DNA of 64,000 nt, taken from assembly GCF_021390435.2 (NCBI RefSeq), contig NZ_JAJVCN010000004.1:2088501-2152500 (forward strand). Reading direction: 5' to 3'. Origin of the DNA: Kibdelosporangium philippinense (GTDB lineage: Bacteria; Actinomycetota; Actinomycetes; Mycobacteriales; Pseudonocardiaceae). This document shows, piece by piece, positions 33,597 through 42,583 of the stretch. Each line of letters begins with the position of its first letter. The first letter of the stretch is position 1. Under the pieces are notes generated by a model. It was not told where the DNA came from. It did not search any database and saw only the letters and a program-made list of their open reading frames with translations. The position numbers were made by a program, and so were the translations under genes.

Positions 33597-35111
33597 ATGC
33601 GAAGAACGTTACTTTTACCCGTGGCGGCAGCGACCTTGGCCGTGCTTGCGCCACAGGCTTCCGCTGAGCCGAAAGCGCCCGAGCTGACGTGGAGCAAATG
33701 CCCGCCGTCGTTGATCGGGATCGAGGATCCTCGGCTTGTCTGTGCGACTTTGCCGGTTCCGTTGGACTATCGGAACCCCAAGGGGCGCACGATCGACGTC
33801 CAGGTCTCGAAGTTGACGACGGCCAAGCCGGAGAAGCGGCGAGGAGTGTTGCTGCACAACGCGGGCGGGCCCGGTGGGCCGAGCCTGCACCTCCCCGCCA
33901 TCTACACCCGGATCTACCCGCAGGAAATACTCGACCGGTACGACCTGATCGGCTTCGATCCCCGCGGGGTCGGCTACAGCACGCCGGTCACGTGCGGTCG
34001 TCCGATGGAGGGGTATCCGCCGGACCTGTACTTCCCGTTCCCGTCCACTGACGGGTCGATCGCGCGGAACATCGAGTTCGGCAAAGCGTTGTCGCGGGAC
34101 TGCGAGCTGCACGGCGGGGATATCCGGCCGCACATCACCACCGCGAACACCGCGCGTGATATGGATCGGATCCGGTCCGCGTTGGGGGAGAAGAAGATCT
34201 CCTACAACAGCGGTTCGTATGGCAGCTATTTGGGTGCTGTGTACGCGACGATGTTCGCGGACAAGTCCGACCGGTTCGTCATCGACTCCAATGTGGACCC
34301 CAACCGGGTCTGGCACGACCAATGGGCGTTGTGGGACCACGGTTTCGAGTTGCGGTTCGCCGACATCGCCAGTTGGTTCGCCGAGCGCGACGATACGTAC
34401 AAGTTCGGCGCGACGCCAGCTGAGGTACGTAAGAAATACGAGTCACTACTGGCCAAACTGGACACTAACCCGATCAACGACCCGGTGTTCGGCCGGTTCG
34501 ACGGAAACGTGTTGCGGGTAGCCACTTTCGGCTCGTCGTACCACACGCTCTTCTTCCCGGACATCGCCAAGTACTGGATATTCGCGGACACCGGCGTCTA
34601 TCCGCCAGGGCTTGCCGCGAAAGTCCCCACCGTGCCAGGTGACAACGTGCGAGCCTCGCAGTTGGCTGTGGTCTGTGGCGACGCGGGCGCTCCACGCGAT
34701 ATGCGGCACTATCAAAGGGAAGTAGCGATCAACCGCGAGCTTTTTCCCTTGATGGCAGGGATGGGAACGAACGTGTGGTCGTGCGCGTTCGGGCGCGGCC
34801 CGGTCGAGCCGCCGGTGAAGGTCACCAGCAAAGGCCCGGCCAACGTCCTGATCATCCAGACTCTTCGGGACCCGGCCACGCCTTACGTTGGAGCCCTTGG
34901 CATGCGGCATGCGCTCGGTCAACGCGCCAAAATGGTGTCCGTCGACAGTGGAAACCATGGCGCGTACGACCCGTCGTCGCCGTCATGCGCCACGCGTGAA
35001 GCACACCGGTTCCTTGAGACCGGCGTGCTGCCCGCGCGGGACATGTTCTGCAAACCCGACCCCGTGTCCGCGGCGAGCGAGCAGCTCAGCCCACTGCTCC
35101 TGACCCGGTAG
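33597..35111 (+). CDS. Secreted TAP-like alpha/beta hydrolase
   Basis: A 504-residue exported serine hydrolase of the tripeptidyl-aminopeptidase-like family. Signal peptide (MRRTLLLPVAAATLAVLAP, cleavage after ASA); oxyanion segment LHNAGGPGGPS (about residue 86); nucleophile elbow NSGSYGSYLG (about 205); C-terminal TAP-like domain with the acid in TLRDPATPY and the His in SGNHGAYD (about 455). Six or more Cys suggest disulfides outside the cell. I use the ATG at 33597 (GAGGGGTGAA upstream); an in-frame ATG at 33582 would add MRGER. The 3' end overlaps the convergent ROK gene by 26 bases. Likely a peptidase, but lipase or esterase activity is possible. Confidence 0.9.
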   Translation: MRRTLLLPVAAATLAVLAPQASAEPKAPELTWSKCPPSLIGIEDPRLVCATLPVPLDYRNPKGRTIDVQVSKLTTAKPEKRRGVLLHNAGGPGGPSLHLPAIYTRIYPQEILDRYDLIGFDPRGVGYSTPVTCGRPMEGYPPDLYFPFPSTDGSIARNIEFGKALSRDCELHGGDIRPHITTANTARDMDRIRSALGEKKISYNSGSYGSYLGAVYATMFADKSDRFVIDSNVDPNRVWHDQWALWDHGFELRFADIASWFAERDDTYKFGATPAEVRKKYESLLAKLDTNPINDPVFGRFDGNVLRVATFGSSYHTLFFPDIAKYWIFADTGVYPPGLAAKVPTVPGDNVRASQLAVVCGDAGAPRDMRHYQREVAINRELFPLMAGMGTNVWSCAFGRGPVEPPVKVTSKGPANVLIIQTLRDPATPYVGALGMRHALGQRAKMVSVDSGNHGAYDPSSPSCATREAHRFLETGVLPARDMFCKPDPVSAASEQLSPLLLTR

Positions 35112-36321
35112 CGGCGAAGGCGTGATCGGTCGCCGACCACGCGGCGCCGATCACGCCTGCCATCTCGCCCAATTCGGACAGCACTATCGGCAAGTTGCCG
35201 GTGGCCAACGGAAGCGAGCGGCGGTAGACCGCGCTCCGGACCTCAGCGAGCAGCTGGTGGCCGAGGCGCGAGACACCGCCGCCGATCACGACCATGCCCG
35301 GGTTCAGGAAGCTGACCAGCGACGCGACCACGTGCCCAAGCCGCCTGCCGCCCTCCCTCACGAGGTTGGCCGCGGCGAAATCACCGGAACTCGCGGCCGA
35401 CGCCACGTCCCGTGCGGACAGTTCGCCCTTCTGCCCGAGCAACTCGGCGAGGAACGTCGACCGGCCGCTGCGCGCGAGCGTCAACGCGTCACGCGCCAGC
35501 GCCGCACCGCCGAAGTACGCCTCAAGGCAACCGACCTCGCCACACGCGCACGCCGGGCCGTAATCGTCCAGTTTGATATGTCCGATGTCGCCCGCGGTAC
35601 CGGCGACGCCACGGTAGACCCGTCCGCCGAGGACGATGCCACACCCGATACCGGTACCGACCTTGACGAAGATCAGTTCGTTCAACGACCGCGCCACACC
35701 AGCGTGCCGCTCACCGAGAGCCATCACGTTCACGTCGTTGTCGACCGTGACCGGGCAACCCCACGCGCTGGCCAGCCGGTCACGGACCGGGAAACGGTCC
35801 CAGCCCGGCATGATCGGCGGCGCGACCGGCATACCGTCACGGAAACTGACCGGACCCGGCAGGCCGACACCGGCGCCGATCACCCGCCCGGTCACCTCGC
35901 CGAGAACCTTGCCGGACAGCTGGGTCAGCCGTTCGAGCACCGACACCGGGCCCTTACGGATGTCGTAGTCCTCGACGATGTGCGCCAGGACCTCGCAGCG
36001 AGCGTCCGTGACCGCGACCCCGACCGACGTCGCACCGATATCGGCGGCGAGAAACCGCAGGTCATCGGCTAGTTTTACGAGGGTGGACCGCCGCCCGCCA
36101 CGGCTGGCCGCTGGCCCGCCGGACTCCACGAGGTTCCATTCGAACAGCTTCGCGATCTCGGTGGCCAGCCTCGCCCTTGGCAGCTCGAGACGCTCACCCA
36201 GTTCGACTTTGGCCAGCGGGCCTTCATCGCGCAGCAGGGCGAGCAACTGGGACTGCTGCCTGGTCTCGACCCGAGGCGTATCGGCTGCGGCTTGCACGGT
36301 CACAGTTACATTGAACCTCAC
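35086..36321 (-). CDS. ROK-family transcriptional regulator/kinase-like protein
   Basis: A 411-residue ROK protein. An N-terminal winged helix (about 20-75, QSQLLALLRDEGPLAKVELG, RLATEIAKLFEWNLVE) precedes the sugar-kinase fold (DIGATSVGVAV about 95; GLPGPVSF; VDNDVNVMALGE; GTGIGCGIVLGG). The zinc-type motif CACGEVGC lies near residue 262. Usually a sugar-responsive repressor. The 93-base gap to the divergent PAP2-like gene contains the dyad TCAGTACTGA (36334-36343), a possible operator. The GTG at 36321 is taken as start; a GTG seven codons in (VTVQAAAD) is an alternative. Confidence 0.88.
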   Translation of the reverse strand: MRFNVTVTVQAAADTPRVETRQQSQLLALLRDEGPLAKVELGERLELPRARLATEIAKLFEWNLVESGGPAASRGGRRSTLVKLADDLRFLAADIGATSVGVAVTDARCEVLAHIVEDYDIRKGPVSVLERLTQLSGKVLGEVTGRVIGAGVGLPGPVSFRDGMPVAPPIMPGWDRFPVRDRLASAWGCPVTVDNDVNVMALGERHAGVARSLNELIFVKVGTGIGCGIVLGGRVYRGVAGTAGDIGHIKLDDYGPACACGEVGCLEAYFGGAALARDALTLARSGRSTFLAELLGQKGELSARDVASAASSGDFAAANLVREGGRRLGHVVASLVSFLNPGMVVIGGGVSRLGHQLLAEVRSAVYRRSLPLATGNLPIVLSELGEMAGVIGAAWSATDHAFAATGSGAVG

Positions 36322-36414
36322 TTGCGATCGAATTCAGTACTGACTGGTCCACGCACTTCCCGCTCGCCCCGGAGCGAAGCGCGCGATGAGCGACACCGCC
36401 GTGGGGGAGAAGGT

Positions 36415-36999
36415 TTGAACACGAGACAGGCCCGGCTGGTGACCGAATTACTGGCGCCGTGGATCTGGGTTTTCGGCTTGCCGTTCGTGGTCGCCGCGCA
36501 GGCGACCCGTGACGTCGGCGAAACGCTGGTGTGGGGTGCGGTCGTCGGAGTCACTGGGTCGTTGATCCCGATGGCTGTCGTCCTGCGCGGCGTCAAGCAA
36601 GGCAAGTACGACAGCCACCACGTCACCATCCGGGAACACCGGCTCGTGCCATTCCTGGCCACGATCGTCTCGGTCGGCAGCGGTTGGCTGATCCTGGGCT
36701 TCGGTGGGGCGCCGAGGGAGATGCTGGCGTTGTCGGTCAGCTTGTTCGTCAGCCTTCTGGTGATGCTGGGGATCACGTTTGGACTGTCGTGGAAGGTCTC
36801 GATGCATTCCGGTGTCGCCGGCGGGGCGATGGTCGTCCTCGTGGTGACGTTCGGGCCATGGTTTGCCCTGGTCGGCCTTCTGGTTGCTTTGGTCGGGTGG
36901 TCGCGGGTGGTGCTCGGTGATCACACGACCGGGCAGGTCATCGCCGGTGTGCTGGTCGGCGCGTGGGTCGGCGGGATGCTGTTCTGGGCGCTCACGTAA
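36415..36999 (+). CDS. PAP2-like integral membrane protein
   Basis: A 194-residue protein with about six hydrophobic segments. The PAP2 phosphatase pattern is recognisable but altered: KVSMHSGVAGGAM stands where PSGHA is usual, and WSRVVLGDHTTGQVIAGVLVG gives the SR-x5-H block. It may therefore act on a lipid phosphate, or be an inactive relative. I choose TTG at 36415, which follows GGGGGAGAAGG; the frame is open to 36292 but without a ribosome site. A 10-codon leader ATG at 36386 ends on the TTG. It stands alone between the ROK gene and a pseudogene. Confidence 0.72.
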   Translation: MNTRQARLVTELLAPWIWVFGLPFVVAAQATRDVGETLVWGAVVGVTGSLIPMAVVLRGVKQGKYDSHHVTIREHRLVPFLATIVSVGSGWLILGFGGAPREMLALSVSLFVSLLVMLGITFGLSWKVSMHSGVAGGAMVVLVVTFGPWFALVGLLVALVGWSRVVLGDHTTGQVIAGVLVGAWVGGMLFWALT

Positions 37000-37041
37000 A
37001 TCGGTCGCCTCAGCCAAGCGGGACAGGCACGATGCGGGATC

Positions 37042-37682
37042 ATGTTCGTCAAAGGGCTTGAGCTGTCACGGCGCTTCTATGTCGAGGCCGTGGAACCGTT
37101 GGTACGCAAGTACTTGCATACCGCTGCTCGGATCGGCGAAGGCTCCGAGGTGCTCGGGTTACGACCTCGACCCAGACCCTGGCCGAAGTGACCGGGGGAG
37201 CGGTTTTCCACGACGGCCTCGACGAACTCGACCGCGCACGGCAGAAGCTCGATTGGTACCCGGACCACATCTGGCGTCAGATCCTGGCCAGGCATTGGCG
37301 GCTGATCGCCAAAAAGGAAGCCTTTGTCGGGCGCTGCGGGGAAGTGGGCGACGAGGTGGGCTCAGCCGTGGTCGCGGCACGGCAGGTGAGGCTCTTGATG
37401 AAGCTCTGCCTGCTCATGCATCGCCGCTATCCGCCGTACGCCAAGTGGTTGGGTAGCGCGTTCGCCCAGCTCCCGCTCGACATCGACTTCCGCAAAGTGC
37501 TGACGGCGGCAACCTGGGGCGAACGCGGGAGCCACCTGGCGGCGGCGTATACAAAGGTCGCTGAACTGCACAACGACCTGAAGCTGACCGAGCCGCTGGA
37601 CCCGAGCACAGGGCCGTACTTCGAGCGGCCATTCCAGGTCCTGAGGGCGGACAGGTTCGCCGAAGCCCTTCAGGCGCCGTGA
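37042..37682 (+). pseudogene. Broken DUF4037 (nucleotidyltransferase-like) gene
   Basis: The ATG at 37042 starts FVKGLELSRRFYVEAVEPLV and continues to GEGSEVLG, matching the N-terminus of DUF4037 proteins. At about 37157 one extra G shifts the frame (YDLDPDP continues in another frame), and most of the central region, about 120-140 residues in intact proteins, is missing. From 37188 an open frame of 164 residues (GAVFHDGLDELDRARQKLDW to the end) gives the DUF4037 C-terminal helical domain. The frameshift and the deletion together argue for a pseudogene rather than two genes. The 3' end overlaps the convergent CHAT gene by 13 bases. Confidence 0.78.
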
Positions 37683-40600
37683 TGCAAGTAGCCTGCCCAC
37701 ATCGAGGGCAGGTGCGGGATGTCCGTCCTTATCCCGCGGATCGCCTGGTGCAGGGCGAGCGCTGAGTCGCTTGTGGTGGCCATGTCGCTGTAGAAGTCCG
37801 CGGCGATGAACGACGTCACCGAGTCCGTGACCTCCCACAATGTGCCGACCACGTGCGGATACCCGGCGAGTTGGAATGCTGTCGGGAGGTGGATCGGGTC
37901 GGCGGAGATCGCGGGCGTGCGGCATGCCGAGAGGTACGCCAGGCGCGCGCGGGTCAGCTGCACCGGGACGAGGCTGGCGATTCGCAGCGGCGCGTCGTCG
38001 AGCAGCAGCGAGGTTCCCGTGCCCTGACAGGCGAAGTGGACGATCGCGCAATTGTCTATGTGGGACAGGACATTGCCGCGGGTTGGCCAATGCGCTGGCG
38101 GTGAGCCTTCCGTGTTGATCAGTAACGTCGAGTTGGGGACGTGCTGGCGGACGGCGTCGGCTTCGGGCATGGCGTGCGGGAGGTTGGCCACGACGAGCGC
38201 GCCGGACACCGGGACCGGCAGTGAGTAGTCCCTGGCGTGGCCGAGGGCTTGGATTGTCGGTGTGTACGAGGAAATCACGCGGTCGAGCACGGATCGGCCG
38301 TGAGAGTAGTGGTATCCGGCGGCGTGCAGCGGCAGCAGGTTCAACGGGCCGTGGGCGACCCACCACATCCGTGGCCAGCCCGCCCGCGGCGTGTCCACGA
38401 ACCCCAACGCCTCAACCACCGGCGCGGCGGCGACGTCCCACAGCCACTCGAGGATCGCGTGCAGGTGTTCCTGGTTGGACGATTCCACCGCGGCGTGGAA
38501 CTCCGCGACACGGGCCGCGACCGCGCGTGGCGTCAGGTGGGGCAGGGGAATCGACGTGATGCCCGCGGTCGTGACCAGGATGGCGTCGCTGCGGTACCTG
38601 CTGACGTTCAGCACCGCGATCGGTCCGTCCAACGCGGCCGAAAGATCGACTTCTACCGGCAGCAGGAAAGCCTCGAAGCCCGGCAACGCGCGGATCGCGT
38701 CCAGTGTCGCGTCGAAGGACGCGGCGAGGCTGGCGCGGTGTACGGCGGACGACGGGTCGGTCGGCAAGCTGAGCTGGTCACGAAGGTCGATGAACTGCCT
38801 GGCGAAGTCCGGGTACTCGGCGCGCAGGTCGACAACGTCACCGCGCGTGCCGAGGGTTTGGCTGAGGCGGCCGCCGTGGCCCAGCTCCAGGATGCTCAAC
38901 GCGCGGCTTGGCGATCCCGCGGCCAACGCTAGCGCGGCGGCTTCGACCGTGAGGTCATCTGGCTGTGTCGGCGACAAAGCGGCCACGCGGACCGCCGTTT
39001 CCATGAGGTTCGCGGCACGGCCTGGGCTTGAATCGGCGATCAACGAGCCAGCTGCCCAACATGAATCGACCACAATGGACGGCAGAGCCAGCGGGACCGA
39101 GGCGGATTCGACGAACCGCGTGAACGCTTCGTCCTGTTCGTCCGCTTCTAGTAGCAGGTAACCCAGGTCGGAGAGTCTTAAGGCGAGCTCGATGTCGTCG
39201 TCCACGGTCGCCTGCACGGCGGCTCGGCTGAACGAGATCACCTCGTCGAGGTCCGAGGTCTCACGCAGCACCTGTGCCAGGTCGACCAGGGACTGCGCGT
39301 TGTGCGGATCGGCGTTGTCCTCGGCGATCGCGAGCGCCTCGGTCAGGTCGGCCCGGATTCCGCGCAGCCGATACCGTTCCAGCAACGCAGGGCCGAGCGA
39401 AGGGCTGGCCGCGCCACGAAAAGCGCTGATCGCGCCGTCGAGATCGGCGGTCGAGCCGGACCGTTCGTACCGGGCGAGCAGCACCTGACCGACCACATTG
39501 GACACGTTGGCGCGCTCGGTCAGCGGGACGACCGCGTGCGCTTCCCCGGCGAGGGTGAGGGCTTGGTCCAGGTCGGGCTGCGTGCCGGTCCGGCCGTATC
39601 GGCGCAGCAACGCCTGCGCCAGGTTGCTGAGGTGCTGGTGGTTGGCCTTCGTGGTGGCCACGGCTTCCCAGCCGGTCGCGATCGCTTCGTCCAGGTCGGC
39701 CAGCGCGCCGGTGCGCTCGAAGCGGATCTGCAACGCGCCCATCAGATGCGCCAGCATCCGCGCCCGGTCGTTACGGGCGGCGCCCGCGGCCGAGCGGATC
39801 AGGCCGATCGCTTCATCGAGGTCAGTGGGTACGTTGACCAGCTCATACCGGCTCATCAACGCGGATCCCAAGGTATAGAGGTGCTCGGCCCGTGCCGGGT
39901 CGTCCTGCGTCGCGACCTCGACCGCCGCCTGCGCGGTGTCCAGCGCGGCCTGCAGATCCGCGGGCAGCCCCGTCGCGTTGTAGAGGGTCTGCAGCGCCAC
40001 CGCGAGATCGCCGAGTGTCGACGCGCTGGGCCGGGCGTCGACCGCGGCCCTTCCGTAGCCAATGGAACGGTCCAAATCGGACCTGTTGCGGGCGTGCTCG
40101 AAGCGAACCCGGAAAGACGTACACAAACCGGACACGGCCTGGACCCACTCGGGATGGCCGTGCGGGTACGCGTCCGTCGCGGTCAGGCCCGCGGCGATGG
40201 CTTCGTCGAGGTCAGCCGGGTCGGCGCTGGATTCGAAGCGGGCCAGCAACGCGGTGCTGAGGGTGGACAGCAGTGCGGGCTGGCTGACCGCGGACCTGAT
40301 CAGGCTGATCGCCTCGTCCAGATCCGGCTTGCTGCCCGACACCTTGTAACGGCTGTACAGAGCGAGCCCAAGGACGGTCAGGCACAGCGTCCGGCCGGGT
40401 TCGCCGCCTGCCATGCCGCGGCGGGCGATCCCGATCGCCTCGGCGAGGTCTTCGCGCCGGTTGCTGCGGCCGAACCGCAACCACAGGGACATCCCCAGGT
40501 TGTGGCGGTACGCGCTGATGTTGGGATCGCCGCCGGTCGCGGTCTCCAGCACCGTGCGGCTCATCGCGATCGCGTGCTCGAGGTCGTCGGTCGTGCCAGC

Positions 40601-40789
40601 GCGCTCGAACCTCAGCCGCAGGGCGAGGCTGAGATTGTGCAGGTACACCGGCCGGTCGACGTCGTCGTGCGGGACGGAGTCCGCGACCTGGCGGCACATG
40701 TCGACGGCGGCGTCGACCACGTCGAGGTCCGTACTGCCTTGGGCTTGATCAAGATAGCTCAGGGCCTGCTCGACATGACTCGCCACCAC
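37670..40789 (-). CDS. TPR-CHAT caspase-like protein
   Basis: A 1039-residue soluble protein. Residues about 1-640 are tetratricopeptide-like helical repeats of the type found with CHAT proteins (D-L-D-E-A-I followed by A, roughly every 45-50 residues). The C-terminal CHAT domain (about 740-1039) keeps the catalytic pair of the caspase fold: His in VHFACQG (about 917) and Cys in YLSACRT (about 955), then FQLAGYPHVVGTLWEVTDS. CHAT proteins are proteases or scaffolds in signalling, sometimes in phage defence. No partner gene is adjacent. The GTG at 40789 lacks a clear ribosome site; TATAGG about 14 bases upstream could mean a near-leaderless mRNA. Confidence 0.88.
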   Translation of the reverse strand: MVASHVEQALSYLDQAQGSTDLDVVDAAVDMCRQVADSVPHDDVDRPVYLHNLSLALRLRFERAGTTDDLEHAIAMSRTVLETATGGDPNISAYRHNLGMSLWLRFGRSNRREDLAEAIGIARRGMAGGEPGRTLCLTVLGLALYSRYKVSGSKPDLDEAISLIRSAVSQPALLSTLSTALLARFESSADPADLDEAIAAGLTATDAYPHGHPEWVQAVSGLCTSFRVRFEHARNRSDLDRSIGYGRAAVDARPSASTLGDLAVALQTLYNATGLPADLQAALDTAQAAVEVATQDDPARAEHLYTLGSALMSRYELVNVPTDLDEAIGLIRSAAGAARNDRARMLAHLMGALQIRFERTGALADLDEAIATGWEAVATTKANHQHLSNLAQALLRRYGRTGTQPDLDQALTLAGEAHAVVPLTERANVSNVVGQVLLARYERSGSTADLDGAISAFRGAASPSLGPALLERYRLRGIRADLTEALAIAEDNADPHNAQSLVDLAQVLRETSDLDEVISFSRAAVQATVDDDIELALRLSDLGYLLLEADEQDEAFTRFVESASVPLALPSIVVDSCWAAGSLIADSSPGRAANLMETAVRVAALSPTQPDDLTVEAAALALAAGSPSRALSILELGHGGRLSQTLGTRGDVVDLRAEYPDFARQFIDLRDQLSLPTDPSSAVHRASLAASFDATLDAIRALPGFEAFLLPVEVDLSAALDGPIAVLNVSRYRSDAILVTTAGITSIPLPHLTPRAVAARVAEFHAAVESSNQEHLHAILEWLWDVAAAPVVEALGFVDTPRAGWPRMWWVAHGPLNLLPLHAAGYHYSHGRSVLDRVISSYTPTIQALGHARDYSLPVPVSGALVVANLPHAMPEADAVRQHVPNSTLLINTEGSPPAHWPTRGNVLSHIDNCAIVHFACQGTGTSLLLDDAPLRIASLVPVQLTRARLAYLSACRTPAISADPIHLPTAFQLAGYPHVVGTLWEVTDSVTSFIAADFYSDMATTSDSALALHQAIRGIRTDIPHLPSMWAGYLHHGA

Positions 40790-40897
40790 AGGTGCAAAAG
40801 GTACCTATAAAGGAGCCTGAACCGGTGTCAGGGGAGCCCTTCCGGCGTGGTGCCATGTCCGATAGGGCAACGCCGCCGCACCCCAGATCCGAGATGC

Positions 40898-40965
40898 CCA
40901 GGTCAACCCTCGTGAGTGGTTATGCGGGTTAGAACACGCATAACCACTCACGAGGGTTGACCTGG
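40898..40965. repeat. Dispersed palindrome, copy 3, extended to 29-base arms
   Basis: The common core (CTCGTGAGTGGTTATGCG and its complement) is lengthened outward by CCAGGTCAACC / GGTTGACCTGG, giving 29 perfect pairs around a 10-base loop GGTTAGAACA. It is the only copy lying between divergent genes rather than at a gene 3' end. Confidence 0.95.
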
Positions 40966-41163
40966 CGCGATGCTGGGGTGGGGCGGCCGTTGTCACCCAC
41001 AAGGGGTGGTGGGCTCCAGAGCTCCGCTCGTGGCGCCGATAGCCAAGGGTGCGGTCGCCCGGTCGATCCCTTTCGATCTCTGTGGAGAAGCACCCGCGTG
41101 CTGGCTTGGTCCGGGTGCTTTCTGTCCTCCGCGCATCACTTCCATCACACGGTGAACAAAGGG

Positions 41164-41192
41164 TTCAACTCCGCGTTACTTCACGCTAGACT
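41164..41192 (+). promoter_or_regulatory. Candidate promoter of the transporter operon
   Basis: TTCAAC (41164-41169), a 17-base spacer and TAGACT (41187-41192) form a sigma70-like promoter. The expected start, about 41199, lies upstream of the operator-like palindrome at 41225-41250 and leaves a leader of about 140 bases. Confidence 0.45.
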
Positions 41193-41224
41193 CGCCCCAC
41201 TTTTGTCGGAGCTGAGCAAAAGGT

Positions 41225-41250
41225 CGCCAGAAGTATTAGTACTTTTGGCG
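41225..41250. promoter_or_regulatory. 26-base operator-like palindrome before the ROK gene
   Basis: CGCCA g AAGTA ttag TACTT t TGGCG: arms of 11 with one mismatch around a four-base centre. Placed just downstream of the predicted promoter and 88 bases before the ROK start, as expected for an autoregulated sugar repressor. Confidence 0.55.
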
Positions 41251-41338
41251 GATTGCGATACAAGTACCCCAGAATCCAGGGTTACGTGTGAGCTAGGGCA
41301 CCTTAGTTCGGCTAGTTACCCAACGAAGTGGAGCTGGT

Positions 41339-42583
41339 GTGCCGGTCATGCCGGAGCAGCCGACCGACCGCGCCGCATTGCGCAGGGCAAACCTCGCGTG
41401 GGTCATCCGCGTGCTCAGAGAGCAGGGTGGCCTTTCCAGGGCGCAGTTGGCGGTTCTGTCTGGTCTGAGCAAGGCGACCGTGTCCACATTGGTGGCCGAA
41501 CTGACATCGAGAAGGCTTGTCCGCGCGGGTGGGGTTGCCGCGGGCGGGCAGGGCAGGCCCGGACAGATCGTCGAATTGGACACGGACGGTGTCCGTGGCG
41601 TCGGCCTCGAGATCGGGGTCGACCATCTCGCCGCGACCTCCGTGGACACCGCGGGCAATGTGGTCGCTGACCGGCAAGTGCCGTTCGACGTTCTGTCCGC
41701 GGGTGTCGATCGGACCATCGACAAGCTCGCCGAGGTCGCTGGCAAGGAACTCGCCGAGGTCATGGGTGCCTATCCGGCAGGCATCACCGTGTCGGTGCCT
41801 GGCTTGGTGGACACCGGCCGTGGCGTCGTCCGGCTTGCCCCGAGGCTGCGCTGGCGCGAGGTGCCCCTCGCTGACGGCCTGGCTGGGCGGCTTGGTTTCC
41901 CGCTCGACAAGATCTCCGTCGACAACGACGCCAACTTGTCCGCGACCGCCGAGTTCGAGGCCGGTGGCATGCGCGGCACGGCCGACCTTGTCTATGTCAC
42001 GGGCGACTTCGGCATCGGCGCCGGCGTGATCGCCGGTGGACGCCTTGTCCGCGGCTCGATCGGGTACGCGGGCGAAGTCGGCCACATGTCCATGGACCCG
42101 ATGGGCCCGCAGTGCTCGTGCGGTCGGCGCGGCTGCTGGGAGACCCAGGTCGGGCTGGCCGCGTTGTTCCACGCACTGGCCGCGCCCGGCGATCCGGTTT
42201 CCGATCCCGGCAGGCCGATCGAGGAACGGATGTCGCTCATCCGATCCCGGGCCGAGCACGGTGATCAGCGCACGCTCGGCGCCCTGCACCAGATCGGCGC
42301 CGCGCTCGGCGTCGGAGTGTCCATTGTGGTCAACGTGCTGAGCCCGGCCGTCGTGGTACTCGGCGGCTATTTCGCGGCTCTGCCGGACTGGCTGATCGAG
42401 CCCGCCAGGATCGAGGTGGCCGCACGGGCTGTGGTGGCCGAGGCCGCGACGGTCCGCGTGGTCGGCTCGGAACTGGGTTTCACCGCCGCGCGAACCGGCG
42501 GTGCGTTGGCCGCGTTGAGCCGGGTCTTCGAAGACCCGACTCAGGTACCGGAACGAAGTGAAAAAACGGAGGCACCCGCTTGA
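41339..42583 (+). CDS. ROK-family transcriptional regulator of the sugar transporter
   Basis: A 414-residue ROK repressor. Winged helix at about 12-62 (RANLAWVIRVLREQGGLSRA, LSKATVSTLVAELTSR), then the sugar-binding kinase-like fold (GVGLEIGVDHLAATSVD; VDNDANLSATAEFE; GDFGIGAGVIAGG) and the Cys/His zinc motif CSCGRRGCWE (about 262). GTG at 41339 with GGAG upstream; an in-frame ATG at 41348 is an alternative. The transporter ATPase TTG overlaps its stop, so regulator and importer are co-translated. It probably responds to the imported sugar and binds the palindrome at 41225. Confidence 0.92.
   Translation: MPVMPEQPTDRAALRRANLAWVIRVLREQGGLSRAQLAVLSGLSKATVSTLVAELTSRRLVRAGGVAAGGQGRPGQIVELDTDGVRGVGLEIGVDHLAATSVDTAGNVVADRQVPFDVLSAGVDRTIDKLAEVAGKELAEVMGAYPAGITVSVPGLVDTGRGVVRLAPRLRWREVPLADGLAGRLGFPLDKISVDNDANLSATAEFEAGGMRGTADLVYVTGDFGIGAGVIAGGRLVRGSIGYAGEVGHMSMDPMGPQCSCGRRGCWETQVGLAALFHALAAPGDPVSDPGRPIEERMSLIRSRAEHGDQRTLGALHQIGAALGVGVSIVVNVLSPAVVVLGGYFAALPDWLIEPARIEVAARAVVAEAATVRVVGSELGFTAARTGGALAALSRVFEDPTQVPERSEKTEAPA

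Larger units (their letters stand above)
40790..41338. other. 549-base divergent control region with a large nested inverted repeat
   Basis: No gene is supported here. The region contains copy 3 of the dispersed palindrome (40898-40965), a longer imperfect inverted repeat around it (roughly 40830-41020), a candidate promoter (41164-41192) and a 26-base operator-like palindrome (41225-41250) ahead of the ROK/transporter operon. Short open frames that cross it are G+C-driven and run through the hairpin. Confidence 0.7.

Noticed and set aside
37670..40789. TPR-CHAT as part of a type III-E CRISPR (Craspase) system
   Set aside because: No gRAMP/Cas7-11, CRISPR array, Cas1 or Csx30-like gene is in the window.
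40957..41670. Open frame of 237 codons crossing from the hairpin into the ROK gene
   Set aside because: It runs through the palindrome and overlaps the ROK gene in another frame; no start signal or domain.
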